A stretch of DNA of 57,170 nt from CAG-877 sp045627525 (GCA_045627525.1 JAZQNW010000015.1:1-57170); one strand, 5' to 3'. Counted from the stretch's first letter, positions 1 to 9,342 are shown. Notes: generated by a model from the letters alone, not told the origin. Translations and numbers: made by a program.

Positions 1-2193
1 AATTATTATTTTTCTTATACTGTAGATACTATTTATTATATAATGAAAAAATATAATTACTATATAGATGTTATCAAAATATATTAAGATAATATATATG
101 TTATAGATGAAAATAAAAAATATAATAATTATAAGTTAAATCATTTAAAAAATTTAAAACTAGAATTATTAGAAAATAATCTACTAATTAAAAATCCATA
201 TTTTAAAGATTATTTAAAAAATAAAAATATAATAGTTAAAAATTATTATGATTTAGATAAGTATGAAGAAGAAATATTAACTAAAGTAGAAATACCAAAG
301 TCAACTATAAATACAAGTGTTGTAGAATGTCAAACTTTAGAAGAAGAAGTAAATTATGTATGTCAAAAAATAATAGACTTATTAAATAATGGAATTGATA
401 TAAATAAAATATATTTAACAAATATTTCTAATGAATACTTATTTACAATTAACAAATTATTTAAATATTATAAAATTCCAATTAATATAGATTTTAAATA
501 TTCTATTTATGGAACAAAAGTTGTAAAAGACTATTTAGAAAATAAAAAAATAGATTTACTAGATTCTATGAAATCTAAAATTAATCATAAATTAATAGAC
601 ATCATAAGCTCACTAAGTAATATTGACGATACAACTATAGAATATAAAAAATTATTAAACTATAAATTGAAAAATACTTATCTTCCTATATCAAAAAAAG
701 ATAATGCAGTTAATATAAAAAATCTATATAATGAAGAATTTAATGATGACGAATATGTATTTGTTTTAGGATTTAATCAAGATAATTTACCTAAAATTGA
801 AAAAGACATTTCTTACATTTCTGATTCTATAAAAGATGAATTATCAATGTATAAAACAGCTTATTTAAATAAAAGAAATAAAGAAACATTAGTATATATT
901 TTATCAAAAATAAAAAATCTATTTTTATCCTATAAACTATCATCTCCATTTTCAAGCTTTTATAAATCAAGCTTAATAACAGATTTAAAATTAGAAATAA
1001 TAAAACCACAAGAAGATGAATTTAATCATTCAAATTTATATAATAAATTAAGATTAACATCTAAATTAGATAATTATTTTCTATATGCTGAGCAAGATGA
1101 AAACTTAAAGAAATTAATAACACATTATAATATTCCATATAACACATATTCTAATGAATTTACAGGCATTAATCATAGTAAATACTTAGAAAATTTACCA
1201 TATCCTCATAAACTTTCATATACAAGTTTAAATGCTTACTCTGAATGTAGATTTAAATACTATATAAGACATATTTTAGAACTAGAAACTTATGAAGATA
1301 AATTTCCAACTTTTATAGGATCAATGTATCATTATATTCTATCAATATATGAAAAAACAGATTTTAATTTTGAAGAAGAATATCAAAAATATTTAGAAAA
1401 AAGAAAATTATCATTAAAAGAAAAAATGCTATTAATTCGTATTAAGAAAGATTTATTATACTTAATTGATGAATTAAAAAAACAAAAATTGCTAACAGGA
1501 TATAACGATTCATTGTACGAAAAGAAAATAGATATTGATTTAAAGAAAAAAGTATCTGTTATCTTTACTGGTACTATAGATAAAATAATGTATTACAAAA
1601 ATATTGAAGATACTTATTTTTCAATAATTGATTATAAAACAGGTACAATTGATACTAATATTGAACCAATGAAATATGGATTACATATGCAATTACCAGT
1701 ATATTTATATTTACTTCATTATTCAAAAGTATTTACTAATCCTATATTTACTGGTAGTTATTATCAAAATATATTATTTGATTATCCAACTTGGTCCAAA
1801 AGACTAGAAAAAGATAAGAAAGAACAATTATTATTAAAAGGGTATTCAACAGATAATGTATCTATTTTAGAAAGATTTGATTCAACATATGAAGAAAGTG
1901 AATATATAAAAAGTATGTCTTACAAGGAAGAGAAAGGCTTTGGACATTATTCTAAAATAATGAGTAATGATACATTATATAATTTATTAAAGTATACTGA
2001 AGAATATATATCAACGTCAGCTGATGATATTATAGAAGCTAAATTTGATATCAATCCTAAAGTTTATAATAATGAAAATATTGCCTGTAAATATTGTGGT
2101 TTTAAAGACTTATGTTATATGAAAGATAAAGATTTAAAATACTATAGCAAAGTAGAAGACCTATCTTTCTTAGGGGGTGATGATAATGCCTAG
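1..2193 (+). CDS. addB: AddB-type helicase/nuclease subunit, 5' end missing, one in-frame stop
   Basis: This is the C-terminal part of the AddB (RexB-like) subunit of the AddAB double-strand-break resection complex. The reading frame is open from the window edge to 2193 except for a single TAA at 85-87. The first ATG after that stop is at 568, in mid-domain and without a good ribosome site, so it is probably not the real start. The C-terminal half carries a PD-(D/E)XK nuclease with IIDYKTG near 1624-1644. It also has the AddB iron-sulfur pattern: one Cys at 1246, then C-x2-C-x5-C with codons at 2086, 2095 and 2113. The upstream part reads FVLGFNQDNLPK, typical of the inactivated helicase half. 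AddB proteins usually exceed 1,000 residues, so several hundred lie outside the window. The 3' end overlaps addA by 8 bases. TTA to TAA at 86 would be one base change (YLD to Y-stop-D), so this is either a nonsense mutation or a sequence error. Confidence 0.75.
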
Positions 2194-5100
2194 TTGGACA
2201 AAAGAACAATCCTTAGCAATTGAATTAGAAGGCAAAAATATCATTGTCTCTGCTGGCGCTGGATCAGGAAAAACAGCTGTTTTAACTGAAAGAGTTATTA
2301 GAAAATTAAAAACAGGTGTTCATATAAATGAATTATTAGTTTTAACCTTTACTAATGCTGCAGCAGCAGAAATGAAAGATCGTATTCGTTCAGCAATAAT
2401 TGAAACTAAAGGATTAGAAGAAGAAGCAAATTTAATTGATGGAGCATATATTACTACTTTTGATTCATTTGCTTTATCAATGGTAAAAAAATATCATACT
2501 AATTTAAATATTAGTAATAACATTAAAATTACAGATGAAGTTGTAATTAATTTGAAAAAACAAGAAATATTAGATGAAATATTTGAAGAAAATTATCTAT
2601 CACCTAAAGAAGACTTTTCTAAACTTATAAAAGACTTTTGCTTAAAGGATGACAAAACATTAAAAACAAATATTTTAAATATTTATAAAAAAATAGAATT
2701 AAAATATGATAAAGATGAATATTTAAATAACTATGTTAATGATAATTTTACATCTAAAAAAATAAATAAATATCTTGAAGAATATCTAAATACTTTAAAA
2801 ATATATCAACAAAATATAATAGAATTATTAAAAGATTTAAATAATTATTTTGATGGCGATTATCTTACTAAAGTAGAAGAAAATTTATATAAATTAATAA
2901 ATGCTACTAGCTATGAAGAATTTAAAATAAGTAGTGATATAAAATTACCACCTTTACCTAAAAATAGTGATCCAGAGGGAAAGAAAATAAAAGATAATAT
3001 TTCTAAATTGAAAGATGAAATAAAAAATTTATGCATCTATGAAACAACTAAGGAAATGGAAGAAGAAATATTAAGTACTAAGTCTAACGTTATTACAATA
3101 GTAAACATAATCAAAGAACTAAATAAACGACTATCAGTATATAAACAAGAAAATGAAATATATAATTTTACTGACATAGCTCATCTAGCAATTAAAGTAA
3201 TTATTGAAAATCCTAGTATAAAAGAAGAATTAACCTCTAGTTTTAATGAAATAATGGTAGACGAATACCAAGACACATCAGATACTCAAGAACTATTTAT
3301 CAGCCTAATTTCAAATAATAATGTTTATATGGTAGGAGACATAAAGCAATCAATCTATCGTTTTAGAAATGCCAATCCATATATATTTAAAAATAAATAT
3401 GATAAATACCGTGATACTGATGAAGGTATAAAAATAGATTTAGTAAAGAATTTTAGATCAAGAGAAGAAGTTTTATCTAATATCAATTTATTATTTGATT
3501 TAATTATGGATGATGAAATAGGTGGAGCAAATTATAAAGAATCACATCGTATGGTATTTGGAAATAATACTTACATAGAAGAAGGAAAAACAAATCAAAA
3601 TTATAACTTAGACGTACTAACTTATACTCAAGAAAAAAAATCAGAAATATCTAAAGATGAACAAGAAGCTTTTATTATTGGAAATGATATAAAAGAAAAA
3701 ATTATAAATAATTATCAAATCTTTGATAAAAATAAAAAAGAAATAAGACCTGCTAATTATTCTGATTTTGTTATTTTACTAGATAAAAGTAAAAATTTTG
3801 ATTTGTATAAAAGAGTATTTGAATATTTACATATTCCATTAAATATTTTAAAAGATGAATCTCTTAGTAAAGATCAAGATATTTTAGTTATAAAAAGTTT
3901 ACTAAAACTATTAGTATCTATTAAAAACAATAATTATGATAATGAATTTAAATATAGTTTTATTTCTGTTTCTAGAAGTTTTCTATTTAAAACTACGGAT
4001 GAAGAAATATATAATTATTATATAAGTGATAATTATAAAGAAAGTGAATTATTTCAAAAATGTTTAAAATTAGTAGAACAAATTGATATTATGTCTCCTT
4101 CAGAATATCTAAATTATATTTTAGAAGAATTAGAATATGAAGAAAAACTAATTACTATTGGCAATATGTCATCATATTTAGTTAGAGAAGAATATCTATA
4201 TAATTTAATAAATGACTTTGAAAAAACAGGAAATACAATATATGATTTTATAACTTACTTAGATGAAATATATGAAAATGAATATGACTTAAAATTTTCT
4301 GTAAATAAAGAAGGTACAAATAGCTGTAAAATAATGACTATTCACAAATCAAAAGGTTTAGAGTTTCCGATTTGCTATTTTGCCTCTTTCTCTAATAGGT
4401 TTAATTTAAAAGAACTAAATGAAAGAGTATTATTTGATAACAAATATGGAATTATACTACCAAAAGTTGATGAATATTATAAAGATACAATTTTAAAAAC
4501 TTTATTGAAAAAGCAAACCAGAGAAGAAGAAATATCAGAAAAAATAAGACTACTATATGTAGCCTTAACAAGAGCCAAAGAAAAGATGATATTAGTATTG
4601 CCTGAACAAACAGAAGAACAAGAAACATTAAATAATATTCCAATCTATGAAAAACTAAAATATAACAGTTTTCTATCAATAATAAATAGTATTTATAGTG
4701 TTTTATTACCATATATAACTAAAGTAGAATCAAAAGCTACTAAAGAGTATCAAAACAATATTAAAAATTTAGATTCTAAAGATTTAGTATTATCAAAAGA
4801 TAATTTAATAGTTAATGAATTAAATATAGAAACTAAAAATATTGAAGAAAATCATTTTTCTAAAGGAAACCTACATTTAATTACAAAAGAAGAGCAAGAT
4901 AAAATGACATTTGGTACTAAAGCCCATGAATTATTAGAACAAATTGATTTTAAAACATATCAAAGTGATAATAGTAAAATTGGTAATAAAGTCCTAGCAT
5001 TTATTAATAGCGAATTAATAAGAAAAAACATTAATAATAAAATGTATAAAGAATATGAATTCACTTATCAAGAAGACAATATTAAATATCATGGTATTAT

Positions 5101-5287
5101 AGATTTATTAATAGAAACACCAACTGAAATGATAATAGTTGATTATAAATTAAAAAACACTATAGATGATGCTTATGATAATCAGTTAAATGGATATCGT
5201 AAATTTATAGAGAAGAAAACTAATAAACCAGCTACTTGTTATCTGTATTCAATAATAGACGAAACATTTAGAGAGGTTAAAAGATAA
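2186..5287 (+). CDS. addA: AddA ATP-dependent helicase/nuclease subunit
   Basis: AddA is the UvrD/Rep-like (SF1A) helicase and nuclease subunit that pairs with AddB to process double-strand breaks for RecA. Visible motifs in order: Walker A AGAGSGKT (residues 23-30), TFTNAAAAEM, the Walker B box VDEYQDT, GDIKQSIYRFR, the NFRS motif, TIHKSKGLEFP, and YVALTRAKEKM. A C-terminal RecB-type nuclease follows, with GTKAHELLEQ, GIIDLL and VDYKLK. The chosen ATG at 2186 gives 1,033 residues, somewhat shorter than the roughly 1,230 of Bacillus. It is preceded by AGGGGG (2172-2177) at 8-base spacing; GTG 2177 and ATG 2180 are in frame but overlap or crowd that site. Translational coupling to addB is likely because the genes overlap. 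Confidence 0.93.
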   Translation: MPSWTKEQSLAIELEGKNIIVSAGAGSGKTAVLTERVIRKLKTGVHINELLVLTFTNAAAAEMKDRIRSAIIETKGLEEEANLIDGAYITTFDSFALSMVKKYHTNLNISNNIKITDEVVINLKKQEILDEIFEENYLSPKEDFSKLIKDFCLKDDKTLKTNILNIYKKIELKYDKDEYLNNYVNDNFTSKKINKYLEEYLNTLKIYQQNIIELLKDLNNYFDGDYLTKVEENLYKLINATSYEEFKISSDIKLPPLPKNSDPEGKKIKDNISKLKDEIKNLCIYETTKEMEEEILSTKSNVITIVNIIKELNKRLSVYKQENEIYNFTDIAHLAIKVIIENPSIKEELTSSFNEIMVDEYQDTSDTQELFISLISNNNVYMVGDIKQSIYRFRNANPYIFKNKYDKYRDTDEGIKIDLVKNFRSREEVLSNINLLFDLIMDDEIGGANYKESHRMVFGNNTYIEEGKTNQNYNLDVLTYTQEKKSEISKDEQEAFIIGNDIKEKIINNYQIFDKNKKEIRPANYSDFVILLDKSKNFDLYKRVFEYLHIPLNILKDESLSKDQDILVIKSLLKLLVSIKNNNYDNEFKYSFISVSRSFLFKTTDEEIYNYYISDNYKESELFQKCLKLVEQIDIMSPSEYLNYILEELEYEEKLITIGNMSSYLVREEYLYNLINDFEKTGNTIYDFITYLDEIYENEYDLKFSVNKEGTNSCKIMTIHKSKGLEFPICYFASFSNRFNLKELNERVLFDNKYGIILPKVDEYYKDTILKTLLKKQTREEEISEKIRLLYVALTRAKEKMILVLPEQTEEQETLNNIPIYEKLKYNSFLSIINSIYSVLLPYITKVESKATKEYQNNIKNLDSKDLVLSKDNLIVNELNIETKNIEENHFSKGNLHLITKEEQDKMTFGTKAHELLEQIDFKTYQSDNSKIGNKVLAFINSELIRKNINNKMYKEYEFTYQEDNIKYHGIIDLLIETPTEMIIVDYKLKNTIDDAYDNQLNGYRKFIEKKTNKPATCYLYSIIDETFREVKR

Positions 5288-5307
5288 ATGAGTTAGGGGG
5301 GAATAAT

Positions 5308-5952
5308 ATGGTAAATATTAATATGTGGAATTATGATGAAGAAAATGGTATTTTAGAAAGCCTAGAAACAGGACAAAAAATAAAGTTTGAAGAAGAAAAA
5401 CTAAACTTTTCTGAATTCTCTAAGCTAGTAGTAAATTACTATAAAGAAACATCAAACAAAAAAGTAAAGCCTTTTTTAAAAGAATTTATAACACCAGAAG
5501 GAAAAGTTTATTTTCCATACGCTAAGGATCCATCAAGAAATTATAATAGTAAAGTAGAAAAAACATTAGAAGTTCTAAATGCTAAAATTGAATATGATAA
5601 TATAAGTGGTGAACATAGATTATTTTTTGAAGAAGAAGAATATTCTGGCTTTTCTCATAGTGCAATATATCTTTATAATTTAACCGAAGAAAAAATAAGA
5701 AAGATATTACTAGGATCTAATCCTGGTACAGAAGTATGGGGATTAGAATCAGAAAGAGGTTCAAAAGATGGATATATAGTAAGAAGCATTAACTATCCAA
5801 CAAAAGAAAATAATTATGAACCATTTAATATTGAAGTATATAAAATACCAAAAAGTTATACAGCAATTTTTCCATATATTGTAGAAAAACAAATAGCTAG
5901 AAATAGACCTATAGATTCGAGTTTTAAAAGACCTTATCAAAAACAAATCTAA
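5308..5952 (+). CDS. Uncharacterised 214-residue protein of the addAB operon
   Basis: I do not recognise this protein. It is predicted soluble and acidic, without a signal peptide or membrane segment. It starts MVNINMWNYDEENG and has a central aromatic stretch around FSHSAIYLYNL. The C-terminal third is more basic and ends in RPYQKQI. It begins 20 bases after addA with a strong AGGGGGG ribosome site at 5294-5300, so it is probably the last gene of the addBA transcript. The strong L21 promoter starts immediately after its stop. A role linked to AddAB is suggested only by position. Confidence 0.75.
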   Translation: MVNINMWNYDEENGILESLETGQKIKFEEEKLNFSEFSKLVVNYYKETSNKKVKPFLKEFITPEGKVYFPYAKDPSRNYNSKVEKTLEVLNAKIEYDNISGEHRLFFEEEEYSGFSHSAIYLYNLTEEKIRKILLGSNPGTEVWGLESERGSKDGYIVRSINYPTKENNYEPFNIEVYKIPKSYTAIFPYIVEKQIARNRPIDSSFKRPYQKQI

Positions 5953-5955
5953 AAG

Positions 5956-5984
5956 TTGACACTAATTAAGACTTATGTTATAAT
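5956..5984 (+). promoter_or_regulatory. Sigma-A promoter of the rplU operon
   Basis: A perfect TTGACA (5956-5961) is followed by 17 bases and a perfect TATAAT (5979-5984). TGT directly before the -10 makes it an extended -10. It is the strongest promoter match in the window, as expected for ribosomal protein genes. The -35 begins 4 bases after the stop of the preceding gene. Confidence 0.9.
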
Positions 5985-5990
5985 CTTAAT

Positions 5991-6086
5991 TGTTTGACGC
6001 CTCATGCTCAAACCGCATTGAAGAGGTAGAAACAAGAAAAAGCTTGTGCCTCAAGAGCGAGTCTTAAGTTATCAATAAAAGGAGGT
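5991..6086 (+). promoter_or_regulatory. Structured L21 leader (probable autoregulatory 5' UTR)
   Basis: About 100 bases lie between the expected transcription start and the rplU start codon. They can fold into a closed multibranch structure. Hairpin 1 pairs CCTC (6000-6003) with GAGG (6023-6026), continuing inward as ATGC (6004-6007) with GCAT (6015-6018). Hairpin 2 pairs ACAAG (6032-6036) with CTTGT (6043-6047). A closing stem pairs GACGC (5996-6000) with GCG-AG-TC (6057-6063). Bacillota commonly carry an L21 leader motif here that is thought to mediate feedback by L21. The assignment rests on position and foldability, not on a profile search. Confidence 0.6.
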
Positions 6087-6094
6087 ATATATTA

Positions 6095-6397
6095 ATGAAC
6101 GCTGTTATTAAAGTTGGTGGAAAGCAATACTACGTTCAAGAAAATCAAGAAATTTTCGTTGAAAAGTTAGATGCAGAAGCTGGTGACACAGTTAAATTTG
6201 ATCAAGTATTAATGCTTGATAGTAAAATAGGAAGTCCTTATCTTACTAATGTTACCGTTGAAGGTGAAGTAATCAAAAATGGTAAACAAAAGAAAATTAG
6301 AGTTTTCAAATATAAGAGTAAAGATAGATCCAATCGTAAAACTCAAGGACATAGACAACCTTATACAAAAATTAAAATTACTAAAATCAATGGTTAA
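6095..6397 (+). CDS. rplU: 50S ribosomal protein L21
   Basis: L21 is a small 23S rRNA-binding protein of the large subunit. The 100-residue length fits the family, the start MNAVIKVGGKQYYVQENQ is characteristic, and the basic C-terminus contains the conserved KYKSKDRSNRKTQGHRQ region. The ATG is preceded by AAAGGAGG at 6078-6085. The gene is first in the rplU-prp-rpmA operon and lies behind a structured leader and a consensus promoter. Confidence 0.97.
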   Translation: MNAVIKVGGKQYYVQENQEIFVEKLDAEAGDTVKFDQVLMLDSKIGSPYLTNVTVEGEVIKNGKQKKIRVFKYKSKDRSNRKTQGHRQPYTKIKITKING

Positions 6398-6399
6398 TA

Positions 6400-6702
6400 A
6401 TGATTAAAGTAAAAGTAGAAAAAGAAAATTCTAAATATAAAAGAGTTGTCATGACTGGTCATGCTATGTATGATGATTACGGAAAAGATATCGTTTGTGC
6501 AGCAGCAAGTAGTATAATGACAACAACAATTAATGGAATTTTAATAATTAATGAGGAAAGTCTAAGTTATGAGACTAATAAAAAGGGATTAATTATTACT
6601 ATAAACAGTAATGATGACATAACTCAAAAATTAATTGAAAATATGATTAATCTATTAAAAGAGTTGGAAGAACAATATCCAGCAAATGTAGAAGTAAAAT
6701 AA
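6400..6702 (+). CDS. prp: Ribosomal-processing cysteine protease Prp
   Basis: Prp (YsxB) removes the N-terminal extension of ribosomal protein L27 in Bacillota and Fusobacteria. The diagnostic catalytic pair is visible: GHA with His21, and DIVCAA with Cys33. Length (100 residues) and position, exactly between rplU and rpmA, match the family. It starts 2 bases after the rplU stop, so translation is probably coupled. The neighbouring L27 retains the cleavable extension that Prp recognises, which supports the function. Confidence 0.93.
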   Translation: MIKVKVEKENSKYKRVVMTGHAMYDDYGKDIVCAAASSIMTTTINGILIINEESLSYETNKKGLIITINSNDDITQKLIENMINLLKELEEQYPANVEVK

Positions 6703-6713
6703 GGAGGAGAATT

Positions 6714-7004
6714 ATGAAATTTTTAAAATTAGAGATTCAATTCTTTGCCCATCATAAAGGACAAGGATCAACATCTAATGGTCGTGATTCTGCAGGTCGT
6801 AGACTAGGAGCAAAAGCTGCTGATGGTGAATTCATTACAGCAGGAAGTATCATATATCGTCAACGTGGAACTAAAATTTTCCCAGGAAAAAACGTTCGTC
6901 GTGGTAACGATGATAGTCTTTTCTCAACTATTGACGGAATTGTTAAATTTGAACGTTTAGGAAGAGATAAGAAACAAGCTTCAGTTTATCCTAAAGAAGC
7001 ATAA
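6714..7004 (+). CDS. rpmA: 50S ribosomal protein L27 with cleavable N-terminal extension
   Basis: L27 reaches the peptidyl-transferase centre. The precursor begins MKFLKLEIQFF followed by AHHKGQGSTSNGRDS. By analogy with Staphylococcus aureus, Prp would cut after Phe11 to expose the mature Ala-His-His-Lys end. The extension is two residues longer than the nine removed in S. aureus. Total length is 96 residues. The ribosome site is AAGGAGGAG at 6701-6709. An intrinsic terminator follows, closing the operon. Confidence 0.97.
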   Translation: MKFLKLEIQFFAHHKGQGSTSNGRDSAGRRLGAKAADGEFITAGSIIYRQRGTKIFPGKNVRRGNDDSLFSTIDGIVKFERLGRDKKQASVYPKEA

Positions 7005-7014
7005 TTAAATTAGT

Positions 7015-7038
7015 AAGAGCCTTTTGAGGCTCTTTTTT
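7015..7038 (+). terminator. Terminator of the rplU-prp-rpmA operon
   Basis: AAGAGCC (7015-7021) pairs with GGCTCTT (7028-7034) across a 6-base loop, followed by a T run to 7038. Confidence 0.9.
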
Positions 7039-7043
7039 GATAC

Positions 7044-7072
7044 TAGACAAAATAGTATAATTTTGCTATACT
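7044..7072 (+). promoter_or_regulatory. Promoter of obgE
   Basis: TAGACA (7044-7049), 17 bases, TATACT (7067-7072) with an extended TGC before the -10. It sits between the rpmA terminator and the obgE ribosome site, so obgE has its own transcript. Confidence 0.8.
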
Positions 7073-7099
7073 AAAAGCGCTTTGAAAGGGGATGAAAGT

Positions 7100-8377
7100 A
7101 TGTTCGTAGATGAAGTTGAAATAAAAGTAGAAGCTGGTAACGGTGGAGACGGATGTACAGCCTTTAGACGTGAAAAATATATTTCTATGGGAGGACCATA
7201 TGGCGGAAATGGTGGTCACGGAGGAGATATCATTTTTCAAGTTGACGAAGGACTACATACTTTATTAGATTTACGCTATCAAAAAATATTAAAAGGTGCT
7301 AAAGGTGAAAATGGACGTGGAAAAAATCAACATGGTAAAGGAGCAGAACCATTAATAGTAAAAGTACCACAAGGAACAGTTGTAACTGATTTAGATACTG
7401 GATTAATAGTTGCTGATTTATCAAAAAAAGATCAAAAAGAAATTATTGCAAAAGGTGGCCGTGGAGGTAGAGGTAATACAGCATTTAAAACTCAAACCAA
7501 TACAGCACCAGATTATTCAGAAAATGGTGAAGAAGGCGAAAAGAAAAATTTAAAAGTAGAAGTAAAAATGTTAGCTGATGTTGGATTAGTTGGACTACCC
7601 AGTGTTGGAAAAAGTACAATTATTTCTATGATATCAAAATCAAAACCTAAAATAGCAGCATATCATTTTACAACACTAAATCCAAATTTAGGTGTAACAA
7701 AATCATCAGATGGAAGAAGTTTTGTTGTAGCCGATTTACCAGGACTAATTGAAGGCGCATCAAAAGGTGAAGGACTAGGTGATAAATTTCTACGTCACAT
7801 AGAAAGAACAAAAGTAATTGCTCATGTTGTTGATATGAGTGGCAGTGAGATGCGTGATCCATATGAAGATTATGTCTTGATTAATAATGAATTAAAAGCT
7901 TTTAATGAAAAATTACTTTCTAAACCACAAATTATAATTGCTAATAAAATGGATATTCCAGAAGCAAAAGAAAAACTTGAAGAATTTAAAAAGAAAATAT
8001 CAAAAGATATAGAAATATTTGAAGTAAGTGCAGCAACTAATACAGGTTTACAAAAAGTTGTTGATAGATTAGCTGATATATTAGAAACTATTCCAAACAA
8101 TCCATTATATGATGATAGTCAAATAGAAAGCCATATACTATATAAATTTGAAAAAGAAGAACCATATACTATTAAAAAAGAAGACGATGTATGGGTAATA
8201 AGTGGTAAAGAAGTAGAAAGAATTTTCAAAATGACAAAATTTACTAGTGAAGAAGCAATATATCGATTTGCTAAAAAAATTCGTCGTATGGGTATTGACA
8301 ATAAATTAGCGGAATTGGGAGCAAAAGAAGGAGATCAAGTTAGAATTTTAGACTTCTATTTTGATTATAAGGATTAA
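7100..8377 (+). CDS. obgE: GTPase Obg (CgtA)
   Basis: Obg is an essential GTPase linked to 50S assembly and (p)ppGpp sensing. It has the glycine-rich N-terminal Obg fold (residues 1-157, with NGGDGC and GGNGGHGGD). A GTPase domain follows with P-loop GLPSVGKST, switch region DLPGLIEGA, NKMD and SAAT. The C-terminal OCT domain starts at about residue 345. The ATG at 7100 gives 425 residues and has AAAGGGG (7085-7091) at 8-base spacing; the TTG at 7082 precedes that site and is rejected. Placement after rpmA matches Bacillus. A hairpin terminator overlaps the stop codon. Confidence 0.96.
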   Translation: MFVDEVEIKVEAGNGGDGCTAFRREKYISMGGPYGGNGGHGGDIIFQVDEGLHTLLDLRYQKILKGAKGENGRGKNQHGKGAEPLIVKVPQGTVVTDLDTGLIVADLSKKDQKEIIAKGGRGGRGNTAFKTQTNTAPDYSENGEEGEKKNLKVEVKMLADVGLVGLPSVGKSTIISMISKSKPKIAAYHFTTLNPNLGVTKSSDGRSFVVADLPGLIEGASKGEGLGDKFLRHIERTKVIAHVVDMSGSEMRDPYEDYVLINNELKAFNEKLLSKPQIIIANKMDIPEAKEKLEEFKKKISKDIEIFEVSAATNTGLQKVVDRLADILETIPNNPLYDDSQIESHILYKFEKEEPYTIKKEDDVWVISGKEVERIFKMTKFTSEEAIYRFAKKIRRMGIDNKLAELGAKEGDQVRILDFYFDYKD

Positions 8378-8395
8378 CACCAATAGGTGTTTTTT
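8376..8395 (+). terminator. Terminator of obgE
   Basis: AACACC (8376-8381) and GGTGTT (8386-8391) form a 6-bp stem with an AATA loop and a T run. The left arm overlaps the TAA stop of obgE. Confidence 0.85.
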
Positions 8396-8453
8396 CTTTT
8401 ACTTCAAAATTGACGTAAAAATAAAAAAACCTCTTTTATATATATAAAAACTA

Positions 8454-8462
8454 TGCTATAAT
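8454..8462 (+). promoter_or_regulatory. Extended -10 promoter of the HPt-receiver gene
   Basis: TGC plus TATAAT (8454-8462). No good -35 exists at 16-18 bases, so the extended -10 is probably the main determinant. Transcription would start near 8469, which excludes the in-frame ATG at 8467 as start codon. Confidence 0.7.
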
Positions 8463-8493
8463 CTAAATGGATAGTAATAGAGAAGGTGAATTT

Positions 8494-9342
8494 ATGTTAG
8501 ATGTAAATTTCTTAAAAAATAATGGTGTAGATGTAGATAAAAGCTTGGAACTATTTGGAACAATAGATGTATATAATGATACTGTAGGCGAATTTTTAAT
8601 GAGCGCCCCAGAAAAAATCAGTAAATTGGAAGCATATAAAAATTCAAAAGATATGGCTAATTATGCCATATATGTTCATTCACTAAAAAGCGATGCTAGA
8701 TATTTTGGACTTAATGCTTTAGCAGATTTAGCATATGATCAAGAAATGAAGAGTAAAGCAGGAGATGCTTTCTATATTTCAAGTCATTTCCAAGAATTAG
8801 CAACAGAAGCAAGTAAAGCTATAAATATAATAAGACAGTACTTAGATCCAAATGCAGTTGCTCCAGCACCACAACCAGTTGCTCCTCAGCCAGTTGCCCA
8901 ACCAGCACCTGCTGCTCCAGCAGCGCCTGCTCAAGATTCAAATGCCGAATACGATAAATCAACAATTTTAGTTATTGATGATTCAAATATTGTTCGTAAC
9001 TTTGTAAAAAGAATTTTTAGTGAAAATTATAATGTTGGTATTGCCAAAGATGGAGAAGAAGCAATCAATATAATTGAAAGAAATAAAGACAATGGTCTAA
9101 TAGAGGCAATTTTATTAGATTTAAATATGCCTAAAGTTGATGGATTTGCTGTCTTAGAATATATGCAAAATAATAATTTATTAGGAGTAATGCCTGTTTC
9201 AATTATTTCAGGTGATTCATCAAAAGAAACTATAGATAAAGCATATACATATAAGATTGTTGATATGCTAGGCAAACCATTTAATGAAAGTGATGTAAAA
9301 CGTATCGTTGAAAAAACAATGAGCTTTAAAGAGGTAAGTTAA
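8494..9342 (+). CDS. HPt-receiver two-domain phosphorelay protein
   Basis: The protein joins a histidine phosphotransfer (HPt) domain (about residues 1-118, phospho-acceptor His62 in VHSLKS) to a CheY-like receiver (about 156-275). Between them is an alanine/proline-rich flexible linker (about 121-148). Receiver residues are intact: acidic pair Asp162-Asp163, phospho-acceptor Asp209 in LLDLNMP, and Lys261 in GKPF. No DNA-binding output domain is present, and no kinase or other regulator lies nearby. It could be a phosphorelay intermediate or a phosphate sink. The start at 8494 is supported by GAAGGTG just upstream and by the promoter position. It appears monocistronic between two terminators. 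HPt-receiver fusions without a kinase are uncommon, and its target cannot be told from sequence. Confidence 0.85.
   Translation: MLDVNFLKNNGVDVDKSLELFGTIDVYNDTVGEFLMSAPEKISKLEAYKNSKDMANYAIYVHSLKSDARYFGLNALADLAYDQEMKSKAGDAFYISSHFQELATEASKAINIIRQYLDPNAVAPAPQPVAPQPVAQPAPAAPAAPAQDSNAEYDKSTILVIDDSNIVRNFVKRIFSENYNVGIAKDGEEAINIIERNKDNGLIEAILLDLNMPKVDGFAVLEYMQNNNLLGVMPVSIISGDSSKETIDKAYTYKIVDMLGKPFNESDVKRIVEKTMSFKEVS

Noticed and set aside
568..2193. ATG 568 as the true start of a shorter protein
   Set aside because: It lies in the middle of clearly homologous AddB sequence, lacks a ribosome site, and the frame stays open back to 88 and, past one stop, to base 1.
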